Counted from the first letter of the stretch, positions 18,798 to 29,865 are shown. The stretch is 64,000 nt of DNA from Phymatolithon calcareum (GCA_977006965.1 OZ345360.1:2666001-2730000); one strand, 5' to 3'. Numbers and translations are program-made. The notes: generated by a model not told the origin, from the letters alone.

Positions 18798-20395
18798 AGG
18801 GGATGTGTAATGATTTATTTAAAAGCTCCCAACGTCTCACCCAGGAGTAACAAGGCTTGCTTTCTGAACCGTTTCTAATGTAGCGTAGTCTGGTCACTCA
18901 TGGCCTCCTTAATTCGAATTTCTCTACTGACAAGTGCACGTGTGAGTCGTTTGCACTCATCTTCCACATCAGGGCCCACCTGCGTTTATGATACAATGCG
19001 TTGGAGCGCAACCAGCTCAATTACCGCTGTGGTGTCACTGCACTCATCCAGTATCGATTTTTTCCACAATGGCGCTCTATTAAAAATCGGCCTCGGATGT
19101 CTCAGCCGTGTCGTCCTGTCCCTTAAGCAAATGATCCCTGGTAGTTTGGTCGATTCAAAGGGAATCGTCACTACTCTTCCATTTTCTCCCTGTGCCCATA
19201 CTTCGATTCTCTCTCTTCTTCGGCTCTTCTTCGATACTTCTTTTTTATAATTCAAGTTTATTTAAAAGCCCCACAGACTTCCGAAGATATGGGCAAGGCT
19301 TCCTCAGATGCTACCTACCTTTGTGCAGCTCACGAAACGCCCTCCAGAATGGCGGACGGGGCAACTCAGAATTCAAGATAATCCTATCTCAGTCCTCTAC
19401 GGGGTTGTTGGTGCTTGGACTCGACCGCTTTTTTGCTTTGCCTTCTGCGAATCAATACAGGCCTTCTTCGTTCTCCATGCGTTCTTCTTCGATACTGCTC
19501 CCTGTTCCGCTTTTTTGCAAAGCTTTTGTCAAGTCGTCGAGTTCCCTGAGACACTCCACATCTTTTGTTGCTTCCACTATGTCCTCCTCTCTACCACAAT
19601 ATTTTTCTGTCTTATCAACGTGCTTCTTATGCCGTAGAAGGCGCAGGGAGAACCTTTCCGCTTGATGTCTTCTTCTCATCTCTGGAGGTTCTAGTCCACA
19701 CAGGACTCGAATTAGGCCGCGCCGATACTCTGCATACTTTCCGAAGACATTCTTGTAAAATAATCCTTCCGCAGATTCGATAGGCGAACACAATCGCTTT
19801 ATCATTGGCGTCATATACCCATTTCGGCATCATTAGACACTTGAAGATTCTGATGCATGGAGCGGGTTCGAATGCTCGAACGATAACTCCGATCTGCCGT
19901 AGTTTGCGTAAACAACCAACAGCATTTCGTACTCTCGATGGAGCCATGTCGTCAGTTACCCCTTTTCCGTTCATAATTAACCAAGATAGGATATCATCCA
20001 GGCTTCATGCAGCTCTCGCCCCGCAAGGAAGACACTGTGTTTCGGTAGACCTTTGTACTTGAGAACTTCGCTCTTTCCCTGTTTTGCGTTCCATTTCATA
20101 CCATTTTCCTTTGCCCAAGTCGTCGCTATGTAAAGTAACTTTTGCATTCTCTTCCCATTCTTGGCCTGAAGTTAAACATCGTCAGCAAGGAGTTGTGCTG
20201 GGCTCTCAGAAATGTTATCAGAGGCCTTGGAAACCGCTTCAGCAAATGTTTCCATGAATATATTGTAGAGACACGGACTAAGAGAAGACCCTTGAGGAAC
20301 TCCCCAATCGACGATGCACCATGTTCTTGCCTCATCTCCCGCCGACGTGACCCACGACGGTTTCAAGAGGTACACTACCATCCTTGTTATTTCAA
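18798..20395 (-). mobile_element. Degenerate 5'-truncated LINE (family L1a, copy A)
   Basis: Reading minus, the copy starts in the reverse transcriptase domain (TRMVVYLLKPSWVTSAGD, then GVPQGSSLSPCLYNIFM and a LADDV catalytic block near 20172). It continues to the C-terminal region (RRERIEVWAQGEN, then FNRAPLWKKSIL and ELVALQRI). It ends in the family tail GGGAGCTTTTAAATAAATCA and ...CATCCCC. Several frameshifts break it. A possible 9-bp target duplication is GCTG(C/T)ACAG at 18789-18797 and 20405-20413, though the second copy stands about 10 bases off the estimated 5' end. A second LINE fragment is nested at 19239-19482. Confidence 0.85.
19239..19482 (-). mobile_element. 244-bp LINE tail nested in LINE copy A
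   Basis: It is flanked by an exact 14-bp duplication TCTTCTTCGATACT (19225-19238 and 19483-19496). On the minus strand its 3' end has the GGGGCTTTTAAATAAAC block shared with the LINE tails but then ends in A-rich sequence. It is therefore a 3' fragment of a related LINE, integrated in the same orientation as its host. Confidence 0.8.
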
Positions 20396-20692
20396 GCACA
20401 CAGGGCTGTACAGCTGAATAACGTGCATCAAACTGTCTCTGTGGCGGTTTTTTTCTATTTTATTGAGGTGCCCCAGGCTTAGGTTTCTGCTTTTCAACTG
20501 CGTTTTAGCATAAACGAATTTCGCTGTATATTATTCCATGAGCTCTTTCTGTTTATTTTTGGCTTTGCAGAAACAGTGTAGGCGATGGACGCAGTCAAAC
20601 AATGCGCAATGATTATAAGACAATTTCTTTGGTGAAAAGCTTCACAATATCTTCTCACATTCGAGAGAGAAGTCTGGTCAGCATTGAAACGA

Positions 20693-20761
20693 CCCAAAGC
20701 CTCACCGTTACTCCAAGGTGAGGCTTTGGGAGCTCTTAAAATAAAATCATTAAATATCCCC
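20693..20761 (+). mobile_element. LINE 3'-end stub with fold-back
   Basis: 20707-20761 is the L1a family tail (GTTACTCCAAGGTGAGGC, GGGAGCTCTTAAAATAAA, then ATATCCCC). The 14 bases before it (20693-20706) are the exact reverse complement of 20717-20730, giving a 14-bp stem with a 10-base loop. Other copies have the tail without this inverted partner. Confidence 0.7.
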
Positions 20762-21021
20762 TCATTCGGTAGAGACTATCTGATGCGATGATCGGAATTT
20801 TCCAGCAACAGTACGATCTGCTCGTCTCTGAGCTATCTATCTCCTCTAGACCACAAACATACGACTTCACTATAATCAGGCTTCACCCCGTGCCCTATCA
20901 TGGTGTACGTCTGACGGCCGACTTTTTTCCTTGTAGACTAAATGTGGGGGCCACCATTGTCCTCTACAAAGTGACTAAGATAGGTTCATAAGATCTAGTA
21001 TACGTCGGTTGTTCTTGTTAT
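20762..21021. other. Spacer, no gene seen
   Basis: No supported feature in this short stretch between the LINE stub and the gene fragment that follows. Confidence 0.3.
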
Positions 21022-21228
21022 CTACGGTGAAGTTCCCTCATGCTGGGCAATAAGCGATGTCCACGAGTGGATTTGAAAATCAAATTTCTGTGCAATCGCA
21101 TCGTACAGGTCCATCGCTAATGGGTGGAAGTCAATCTGCTTCTCGCGAGAGGGTTGGTCCTCTTTTCCGCCCTTTTGTCGCTCTGCGCTTTTCACGGCCC
21201 ATGCTGGATCGACCACGACTTCGTGCAT
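21022..21228 (-). pseudogene. Fragment of an unknown repeated gene family (F2)
   Basis: A 68-codon frame ending FDFQIHSWTSLIAQHEGTSP. It matches the minus-strand frame at 57043-57420 (FDRGLHPFISLIAQRRGTYP), with FHPLAMDLYDAI here against FHSLAMALYGCV there. Two similar fragments 36 kb apart indicate a multicopy family. No function can be assigned. Confidence 0.45.
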
Positions 21229-21354
21229 ATGGCTCGGAGTAGGGGCTAATTATGAAGAGGTCGGACGGTTGCGGCCTTGGAGAGGCGATATAGCACGCGT
21301 TTGGTATTAATGATGCGTTGGTCAGTCGTAGCCTCCCTTAGCATAATGGACGGA

Positions 21355-21440
21355 GCAGTGGGGGTTATTTATTTTGGGAAATTTTTTTAATTTGTTTTGG
21401 AAGCTCCCAAGACCTAATAAGTAACGGGGCCGTAAGTAAC
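21355..21440 (-). mobile_element. Probable LINE 3' tail
   Basis: The minus strand reads a GTTACTTATTAGGTCTTGGG-type block, then GGAGCTTCCAAAACAAATT and a CCCC end, like the L1a tails with more divergence. No coding part is seen beside it. Confidence 0.45.
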
Positions 21441-21760
21441 AGAGCATCGAAGAATTCATCCTCTCACATCCCTGATTGCGCAGCGCCGTGGGACTGCCCC
21501 ACTCGTTGAAGCGACACTTTCTGCTGTGGAAAGAAGGCATCTCAATACCGCCGCTACTGATATTATGCGAGCCTTTCAGATTACCGTTGTTTCCATCAAT
21601 CGGCGCAGCGTAAACTATGTGCCCTCCGTTTCTTCCTCTGAGAACATTAGCATATGGCCTTATGTTATTGAATCAAAAAAGTGACCATCTTGCTCCTTAC
21701 CTTGTCAGAATTCTCACGTTCTTTTCGATGATATACATCTTTCACGCATCTTGATTTATT

Positions 21761-22340
21761 CCTAGAATAAGTACAGTACGCTCTTCAAAGATCACGAATT
21801 CCTAGTCAGGTTCCTAACACATCTGGAAGGTTTGCTTTGATTCCACTTGCTGAGGTCGGAAGCGTTTGTTCTGGCCGATTCGATATCTTGTTTTGGTATA
21901 TCGTCAAAGACAGAGTTGTATGTTCTGGGTACGCATCGTAGCAGTATCCTGCGAACGAACCTATTCTCAGTTATGAGCAAAACATATCCTAACCATCTCA
22001 AGCGACGGTCTTTCATCCATTGTATCACCGGCATTGATGACTCTCTTGCTTCTTCAGCTATCATTCTTTTCGTCATAACGGCCAGCATCTTCGATACCGC
22101 AGCGTTATGTTTTTTCAGGATTGGTTTTGTAAGACTCCAGGATTTACATCCATATATGAAAGTCGAGACGACTGAGGCTATCCAGAGGTGTAAGCGAAGC
22201 GGGAGCCGAAGCGGTGTGCTCGTGAGTAGTCTATAGAGCCCTTTGAGACGTGATTTGACAATTTCGATAATAGGCCTGGAATGAGTACAGTACGCTCTTG
22301 AAATATCTCATTTACCTATTCAAATTCCTACTCAGTTTCC
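21761..22340 (-). mobile_element. LINE fragment of another clade (family L4) between direct repeats
   Basis: Minus-strand frame 22088-21792 reads MKDRRLRWLGYVLLITENRFVRRILL, the C-terminal signature of many non-LTR reverse transcriptases (WLGHVLRM type). Related fragments occur at 43140-43500 and 47795-47930. About 50 bases are repeated in direct orientation on both sides (from 21761 and from 22275, sharing AGTACAGTACGCTCTT), suggesting a flanking duplication. Confidence 0.6.
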
Positions 22341-23390
22341 TAGATGTGTATATTTTCCATATGCCAGGTGTGGCGCCTGGTGAGTATTGTCTCATCATAT
22401 TATGTCCAAAGACAACATGACGACAACATGAAGACAACACGACGGTAGTTGTATGGTTGGTTGAAGGCGCTGGTTCTCTCGCGACTAACCGCAACTTCGG
22501 ATTACTAGGTAGGGACGCCTGTACGCTTCTGTCTCGTTCTAGACGCGCAGATCACCCTTGTAGTCGGGCCAAGCGGAAGTGTCCCCCAACAACCAATCTC
22601 TTTCTTCCTTCACTTCTGCCGATAGTACATAATGTAGTTTGAACCTTCTCAGTAAACGAAGGTGGAGGTTTTCTAGTTCTGGCTCGACTGCTCGGATCGC
22701 CGCACGCTTCAACCTGCCTGCACGTCCCTTCGACCACGCAGTACTCGCAAACTTCCCACTCGTCCCAAGTCCAACGCGTGTAGTGGGCTTTCCGTGCAAT
22801 CCAGTACGGCGAAGTCGAACACACCGCACTCCAATCTTCCCTTCACTTCGTGTGTTCGTACTAAGGTCGACGGCCAAGCCAAGGTCCCCGCTTGACGACG
22901 ACACCGACATCGTTGTCCCGCATTCTCTTCCTTCTTTTCGTTTCTTTGTTCTTCATCCGCGACTCTATCGCGACGGTGCTCTCATCGTTGAACTCTCACA
23001 GACCCGTGACGGGAAGGCTTGCGCTCGTGTCAGATCAATACGACCGTTGGACTCCCCGCAAGGCTTTGGAGCGTGCTCTGTGGACATCCATACACGGACT
23101 CCATATCTAGCAGAGTCCCAACTATCACGCCAAGATCCGCGTGCAACTTTCCCTCGTCGAGCTCACTTAGTCGTAAATCTGGGAAGTGTGCTCCGAGGAC
23201 GATACATCGTTTATTCCGGTTTGCCTCTTTTAGGATGTGTCTTTTTTGTCAGTCACATTCAGTCTCTTCCGCTTTTCTTTTGCTGTCTCACCCTGTTCTT
23301 GTCTTTCTTTGTGTACGCCGAGCACTAGTTTGCTTAGCGCTACACCAGGTCCGTGAAATCAACGTTTAGGGCTTTCCGCGATACATCGAT
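22341..23390. other. Spacer with open frames but no recognised gene
   Basis: Long frames exist on both strands (229 codons plus at 22639, 123 codons minus at 22910), but neither shows a domain; the plus frame is Arg/Ser/Phe-rich and repetitive. I treat them as chance. Confidence 0.35.
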
Positions 23391-23486
23391 ATGCAGTTTA
23401 CATTCACGCATCTTATGTTGAGCCTATTTATTGCAGTCGGTAGCGCCGACAACGTCACGATTCCTGCCTTCAATCCTATTCATCCC

Positions 23487-26400
23487 CAGGGCAATGAGGC
23501 GGCACATTACTAGGGCATTCAACCGAGCACCAAAAGGGAAGGCGGTCGGCCCTGACGGAGTGGCAGTTGAAATGATGCATGCGAATAAGGAAGCCGGATT
23601 GAGTATATTGATAGCCTTATGGGAGACATGTGGGAGGCTCAAATGTCTTCCGCGAGCGTGGCGTCAAGCTACTCTGATCCCTCTGTACAAGAAAGGCCCA
23701 CCCCATGTTGCAGCGAACTACAGACCTATATCGCTATTAAGTCAAGCCAGGAAAATCATCGATTCCGCACTCGACTCATACATAAGGGAACACTACCGTT
23801 TCAACAGTGCTCAGCTAGGTTTCCGAAAAGACAAGAGCACATATATTGCGATACTCCGGGCAAAATGTGCCATGAAAGATGGGCATCCTTTTGTCGCGGT
23901 TCTTGACCTCTCTGCAGCATATGACAGGGTGCCACGAGACATCCTCATGAAAAGACTCGAGCAGAAGCTACCCGACGAAATAACAAGGATGGTGGCATAT
24001 CTTCTGAAACCCTCGTGGGTTACGTCAGCAGGCGATGATACACGAACATGGTGCATTATCGATCGAGGAGTACCGCAAGGGTCCCCACTGAGCCCGTGCC
24101 TGTACAATATCTTCATGGATACATTCGCGGAAGCGGTCTCCAAGGTCCCCAGCGACGTCTCTGAAAATCCAGCGCAACTGTTCGCTGACGATGTCCAGCT
24201 GCAATCAAAGGATGGAGAAGGAATGCAGAAGCTACTTGATATAGCGACTACCTGGGCGCAGGAAAATGGTATGAGCTGGAACACAAAGCCAGGAAAGAGC
24301 GAGATCCTTAAATACAAGGGACTCAGGAAACACACCTTCCACATTGCGGGTCGAGTTCTTCATCAAGCTTGGAGGCTCTCTTATCTCGGTATAAGCATGA
24401 ACCACAAAGGGGGAAATTGTAGGTTTTTATTTTAGAAGCCCTCAACGCCGGTATTCACCAACACCAGAGCAGCTTCCCGTTCATACTGCCATCTCATTAC
24501 CCAATCAGATCACATTACACTATCATTTCTTCTAACATATGGATTTCCAAGGCTAAAAGTTTGTCAATCGCCGTTTTCGTCCCTTTTTCCCAAGATTCTT
24601 CTGCTCTTGGACTTGTCAAATTTCGTTGTAGAGTTTTCAGATTCTCTTCCGCGACCTCGTTGAAATGTTCAATGTACGACTCTGCTCTTCGTGGTGGGAA
24701 GCGGCCAAAGAACCACTTAACTGCTAGGAGTCGGTGTTTCCTGGATCGAATTTGGAGTACCGGGCTTGCTTTCTCCTTAGTATCGACAGTAATTTTTCTC
24801 TCTTTTTCTTCTTCCTTTTCCATCCATTCCTGTCGTCGGCGGTGCCTCTCGTGTTTGTGGGTCACCAGCCCTCGTACGGCTCGCTCGGTACTGCCTCTTA
24901 AGAGCTCATGCTCTTGCAGATAGCGGATATCCCTCTCTGCTTGCTGTATGTCCCCTTCTTTTCCTGCGTAATTTGCTTCCTTCTCGATTTCGTCCTTCCC
25001 TCGTATAAGCCTCTGTGCGAAGTGCTCTCCGAGTTGCGCTCTTCTTATCTTTGGTGGAGTAATTCTGCAGAGGGCTCGCATTCGGGCGTGCAATCGTTTC
25101 GCGTAGTTACCGAAGGCAACAGAGTAGAACAGACCCTCCGCTTGGTTGATCTGCGCTTCGACTGAGTTTGTCCATGGTGTGAGGTGTATCGCGTACTCCC
25201 ATCTGCATTGCACAAGAGCCTTGTACATTGCTATGTTCTTGGTAGTAGCTAGTCCTTGCGCTTGGACTCCCAGGTCTTTCAGTCCCATGATGATTCCCTT
25301 CGCCGCGTTGATGCGGTTTAGTGTTGCGTGGTGGGTTACTCCCGTGTTGTCGATCGTGGTTCCCAGGTATTCCAGTAGGCGGGTTTCGTGGAGCTCCTGG
25401 CCTGAGAGCCGAAACTTGCGCTTGAATAATCCAGGATATATAAGCACTTCGCTTTTTCCTTTCTTAGTGTTCCATGTCATTCCATTTTCTGTGGCCCAGC
25501 TCGTCGCCGTATCCAAAAGCCATTGCATGCCATCGGAATTGGCGGCTTGGAGCTGCACGTCGTCCGCGAAAAGTATCGCGGGGTGCTTCGACATATGTCG
25601 AGGTGCTTTTTCCATAGCTAACGCGAATGTGTCCATGAACAAGTTGTACAAGCAGGGGCTCAGGGGCGATCCTTGGGGGACTCCGCGGTCAATAAGGAGC
25701 CACTTCTTTTCCTCGTCTCCGGCCGTTGTAATCCAGGATGGTTTGAGCAGGTATCTGACCATCTCCGCTAAGTCTGCTGGTAGGCATTTGTCCACACGCT
25801 TCTGGAGTATGTCCCTAGGAACCCGATCGTAAGCCGCGGAGAGATCGAGAACGATGAACCACAAAGGCGTAACAGACGACATGGCGTTATCAAGAGTACG
25901 AAATGCAGTGGGGTGCATACACAAACTGCGGGATATTGGAGTCAATGTTCGAGGCTTTCAGCCTGTGACATGCATTAGAATCTTCAAGTCGCTTATTTTG
26001 CCAAAGTGGGAGTACGCACTCCACGTCACGCCTCTGACAAAGCGATTACAATCAGCAATCGAATCTGCAGAAGGTTTATTCTTCAAGTATGTTTTTGGGA
26101 CATATGCCCAGCACCGCCATGGAAGAATGCGAGTTCTGTGCCGACTAGAACCACCTGCCATGAGGAGAAGACACCAAGCAGAAAGGTTCTCTGCGAGTCT
26201 AGTGAAACAGAAGAAGCGCCTCGACGAAGCAGTTGAGTATTCTGGGAGAGATGAAGATATTAAGGAGGCAACCAAGGACATAGAGTGCCTCAAGAAATAT
26301 GAAGATCTGCAGCAAGCTCTCGACAAAGCCAAGGAGGGCTCAGTCTCAAAGAAAGGGCGACGAAAAGAAAGCATTGAGTTATGGGCAGAGGAAGAAGAGG

Positions 26401-26780
26401 GAAGATCGCTCGAGATACCAACTGATTCGAACAATATACCGATGGTTCTCCGCGTAAGAGAAAGGTCTACACGGTTGCGATGCCTACGGCTGATATTCAA
26501 TAGAGCACCTCTTTGGAGAAAATCAGTACTTGGTGCATACTTTGGTGTCACAGCCGTGATTGAGCTGGTCGCGCTCCAACGCATTCTATCTTCATCCAAG
26601 ATTAGTCCTGAAATTGAATATGAATGTAAGCGACTCACTGGAGCACTTGTTGGGAGAGAAATACGAATCAAGGATATACTGAACAGTCAAACTACGTGAG
26701 CTTAGAAAATCGTGCGAAAGCGGCCCTGTTACTCTTCAAGAGAGGCCTTGGGAGCTTTTAAAATAAATCAACACATATCC
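23487..26780 (+). mobile_element. 5'-truncated LINE (family L1a, copy D) with a nested LINE
   Basis: It is flanked by an exact 12-bp duplication CCTATTCATCCC (23475-23486 and 26781-26792). The first part encodes reverse transcriptase: KAVGPDGVAVEMM, then NYRPISLLS, motif A VLDLSAAYDRVPR, motif B GVPQGSPLSPCLYNIF and motif C FADDVQ. Reading is interrupted at 24410 by another LINE and resumes at 25854-26699 with the C-terminal region (281 codons open). It ends in GGGAGCTTTTAAAATAAATC and ...ACATATCC; there is no poly(A). Of the L1a copies here this one is the best preserved. Confidence 0.93.
24411..25853 (-). mobile_element. LINE (family L1b, copy 1) nested in copy D
   Basis: It is bounded by an exact 14-bp duplication ATGAACCACAAAGG (24397-24410 and 25854-25867), in opposite orientation to its host. 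The minus strand encodes an uninterrupted reverse transcriptase part from VLDLSAAYDRVPRD to the stop at 24515, with GVPQGSPLSPCLYNLFMDTF and FADDVQLQ. The C-terminal part is highly charged (KEEEKERKITVDTKEK). The 3' end is GGGCTTCTAAAATAAAAACC followed by TACAATTTCCCCC. It is 5'-truncated and nearly identical to 30690-32026, so it inserted recently. Confidence 0.95.
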
Positions 26781-27413
26781 CCTATTCATCCCTGACTGCA
26801 ATACCTCTGATCGCGTTACATTCGCACCGCAACTTTGTGACTACTCGCACCTTCTTTGTCCTCAACGTCCCCTATCCAAGAGCTGCAGAACGAATCCTTC
26901 CAAAGATGATGACTCTGGAAGTGTTCAAGTCATTTGATACGGCGCCCTGTGATATTGAGGCCGTTCGGAAAGCTGACCTTATTGAAGTGAACGACAAGGG
27001 GGACAAGGCATTTGTTTGGCTCCTGGATGAAGAAGAAGTGCATGGTTTTCGGCGTTTCTCGAGAGGACATAAAAATTGAAGGAACCAGGATGAACTCTGC
27101 AAGACCTTTCTGCCCCAAGTGTGAGAAGAAAGCCCAGTTCTCTGATGTGGTGTTCACTGCGCTGAAGGACAATGTGCACAGCTTGGAATTCATGAAGAAT
27201 GTGATACTGGGAAAGACTCCGGGGCAGGGTCCTGGAACTGGCCGAAAATTGTGCTTCCGCTGCGAGGAACCTCAGCCTGTGAGCTACGGGTGGAATGCTA
27301 CTTTCAACTGGTCTCAGCCCAAGGCAGACCTTGCTTCACTGCCCGCAATCATGGTCCATGTCCCATCTCACACTGATTCGGTGATTCAATCGGATCCGAT
27401 CGCTTCGCTGTGA

Positions 27414-28104
27414 GTTCAAATCAGTGCCATACATCAAGAATCTTTCTTCATTCCAATGTTGCGTCTCATTTCAAGATTTATCCGAATATGTGAATTACCA
27501 GTTTTGAGTCTGTACAACAACTCAGGGCAGGTTCGATCATTTCGCCGCCGTTTAGATATAATGGAACCCTCCTAGATTTTCCCTTTTGAGAGTCAATAGT
27601 GGCCCCCACTGTTAGACCCGTATAAAGTCACCCAATCTCTCCACATATCATTTTTATGTACTCGATCCAAACAGATCAACGGTTTCACATGTTTCAAACT
27701 TGGCTTCACAATGCAACGGAGCGTGAACTGAAAAGAGTTAAGCTGTTCTCAAGGAGGACCACAATGCCGAAGATTAATTAAATCTCACATATATGCCTCG
27801 TTTACAGTCCATATGGACAGATTCTAAATAATGTAAATGCCTATGCATCATGCAGTCTAAGAAATCCAGGACTTCTCAGAACTGTCCAGACATCGCACTA
27901 TACATTTCCAGCTTTGCTATGGTTTTCAGATTGTCAAATGAACCCAATCACAGCTTTGCACGTCAAAGATCGTTCTGTGTTTCATCCAGAAGAGGTTCTT
28001 TGTGTATGATAACTTGTTGGACTTGATCTCCTTGCCGCCCGCAACCGCGGTTTCTCATTGCCATCGGAACTAACAATTATCCCCTGCCTCCAGTCCTTCG
28101 TGCC
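27414..28104. other. Spacer, no gene seen
   Basis: AT-rich sequence without supported features. It serves as the upstream region of the SufE-MnmA gene. Confidence 0.4.
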
Positions 28105-29865
28105 ATGGAGGCACCGCCTCGATGGCAACCCGCATTTTGCACGCCACTGCGCATGCCTCTACTGTCTCATCGCTCACACCTATGTCTTGACGCTGCACCA
28201 GCCGTAGCGAAATCACGTCCGAACAAGCGCCCCCGTCCTCACGCATGCGCGCCCCTGCCGACAACCCTCTCAAATCTTCTCGCGGAGCTATCGCGCGCGC
28301 CAACTGCGACAGCGCGCTATGCACGGTTGATTACGCTCGGCGATACATTACCGTCACCGCCGGTCCAACAGCTTACCTCCGACGCACGAGTACCTGGCTG
28401 CGTATCCATCGTGCATATCGTTATCGCAATTGATGACCACGGTTGCGTTCGAATTGGCGGCACGGCGGACTCCCGAATCGCGCGCGGTGTTGTCGCACTG
28501 TTTGTGCACGGAGCATCGGGTCTCGCCGTGGACAATTTTCTCGCTCTGTCCGCCAAAGCAGTGACGGCCGCTGCCGGACTGCCGGACGGCACGGGCGGTG
28601 CGTCACGCGCTGCTGCATTCGGACGGATTTTAAGTCATGCTCAGCGGCGCGTGCGCGAACTCACAGGTCGAGAATTGACAGCTACGGATTGTACGACACA
28701 GCCGCGGTATGCGGATACACAGACGCCGGAGACCGCGGTGTTGGTTTCGGGAGGGGTTGATTCTGCGGTAGCGATGCGACTCGCAATGGCTGCTGGTATG
28801 CGCATACGTCCGTTCTACCTGCGCATTTGGCTTGCAGATGACGAGGCGCATCTTGGTGACTGCCCATGGGCGGCAGATGTCGCTGCGGCGCGCGCAGTTT
28901 GCGAACAGGCTGGTGTTAAATTGGAGCAAGTGCCTTTGCAGGATGCGTATCGCGAACGTGTCGTACGATATATCGTCGAGGAGGCGCTTGCGGGTCACAC
29001 TCCAAACCCGGACGTCATGTGTAATGCGCGTGTCAAGTTTGGCGCATTTTACGAGTATGTCGGAGACTCTTTTCCGCGAGTTGTTTCTGGACACTATGCA
29101 CGCGTTGAGCGGGACAATGACGGAGTTGCCAGGCTTTATACTGCGCCCGACGCTGTGAAGGATCAGACGTACTTTCTCGCAGGTCTAAACCAGGTGCAGT
29201 TGCGTAGGGCGGAATTCCCGCTCGGGCGCATGGCTAAGAGTGAGGTGCGAGAGATGGCCCGGAGATTGGGGCTTCCTAACCGCGATCGGCCGGACAGTCA
29301 GGGTGTCTGTTTTTTGGGAAAGGTCAGGTGGGAGGAGTTTCTGCGTTTGCGAATTGGCGTCCGGCGCGGGAAATTAGTTGAGTTTGAGACTGGTAAGATG
29401 CTTGGTGAGCATGACGGGTTTTGGCTATTCACGCTCGGACAGAGGAAAGGAATTGGGCTCAGTGATGGACCGTGGTATGTGGTTTCGAAGGACGTGGGGC
29501 AAAACGTGGTGTACGTTAGTCGGGAATATTGGGGTAGTGGGGAAGGACTGGAAAGGAATGAATTTGAGGTGGAAAATGAAAACTGGATCTGTGGCAATTG
29601 GCCTATGGAGGTTGGTGAACATATGGACGTTTTGGTGAAGGTGAGGCATGGTCCCCGATTTTGCGAAGCAGTTTTGAGCAGGACTGGGGTGCATCGTGGG
29701 CACGTGCGGCTTAGGGAGAGGGAGAAGTCGCTTGCACCGGGTCAGTTTGCTGTGTTTTACCAAGGCGATTTATGCCTTGGATCTGCGGCTATATGCTCAG
29801 TGTTCGTGGTACCCCAATTTCAGACGAAAGTGGTGCCTGAGGGTATGCAATTGGGTGTACCTTAG
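28105..29865 (+). CDS. SufE-MnmA fusion (tRNA 2-thiouridylase with sulfur-transfer domain)
   Basis: 586 residues. Residues 1-50 are a basic, acid-poor leader fitting plastid targeting. Residues about 52-190 are a SufE domain: LITLGDTLP, then VPGCVSIVHI with the sulfur-accepting Cys99, then DSRIARGVVALFVHGASG. Residues about 208-575 are MnmA: PP-loop SGGVDS (215-220), NPDVMCNARVKFG with the first catalytic Cys306, DSQGVCFLGKV with the second Cys402, and FTLGQRKGIG. MnmA makes s2U34 in Lys, Glu and Gln tRNAs using a persulfide. SufE accepts persulfide from the cysteine desulfurase SufS. The fusion implies direct hand-over of sulfur, probably in the plastid (inference). All key residues are present. 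Confidence 0.93.
   Translation: MEAPPRWQPAFCTPLRMPLLSHRSHLCLDAAPAVAKSRPNKRPRPHACAPLPTTLSNLLAELSRAPTATARYARLITLGDTLPSPPVQQLTSDARVPGCVSIVHIVIAIDDHGCVRIGGTADSRIARGVVALFVHGASGLAVDNFLALSAKAVTAAAGLPDGTGGASRAAAFGRILSHAQRRVRELTGRELTATDCTTQPRYADTQTPETAVLVSGGVDSAVAMRLAMAAGMRIRPFYLRIWLADDEAHLGDCPWAADVAAARAVCEQAGVKLEQVPLQDAYRERVVRYIVEEALAGHTPNPDVMCNARVKFGAFYEYVGDSFPRVVSGHYARVERDNDGVARLYTAPDAVKDQTYFLAGLNQVQLRRAEFPLGRMAKSEVREMARRLGLPNRDRPDSQGVCFLGKVRWEEFLRLRIGVRRGKLVEFETGKMLGEHDGFWLFTLGQRKGIGLSDGPWYVVSKDVGQNVVYVSREYWGSGEGLERNEFEVENENWICGNWPMEVGEHMDVLVKVRHGPRFCEAVLSRTGVHRGHVRLREREKSLAPGQFAVFYQGDLCLGSAAICSVFVVPQFQTKVVPEGMQLGVP

Larger units (their letters stand above)
23391..27413 (+). pseudogene. Secreted-protein gene split by a LINE
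   Basis: An ATG at 23391 opens a signal peptide (MQFTFTHLMLSLFIAVGSAD) and continues VTIPAFNPIHP up to the LINE insertion at 23487. After the element the reading resumes at 26793 with frameshifts: FVLNVPYPRAAERILP, LIEVNDKGDKAFVWLLDEEE, then a shift near 27050 to REDIKIEGTRMNSARPFCPKC and LCFRCEEPQP, ending at a stop at 27413. The two CxxC pairs suggest a small zinc site. Joining across the insertion is my inference. No family is recognised. The gene is broken both by the insertion and by at least two frameshifts. Confidence 0.45.

Noticed and set aside
22639-23328. 229-codon plus-strand open frame
   Set aside because: Low-complexity Arg/Ser/Phe composition, no domain, and an overlapping frame of similar length on the other strand.
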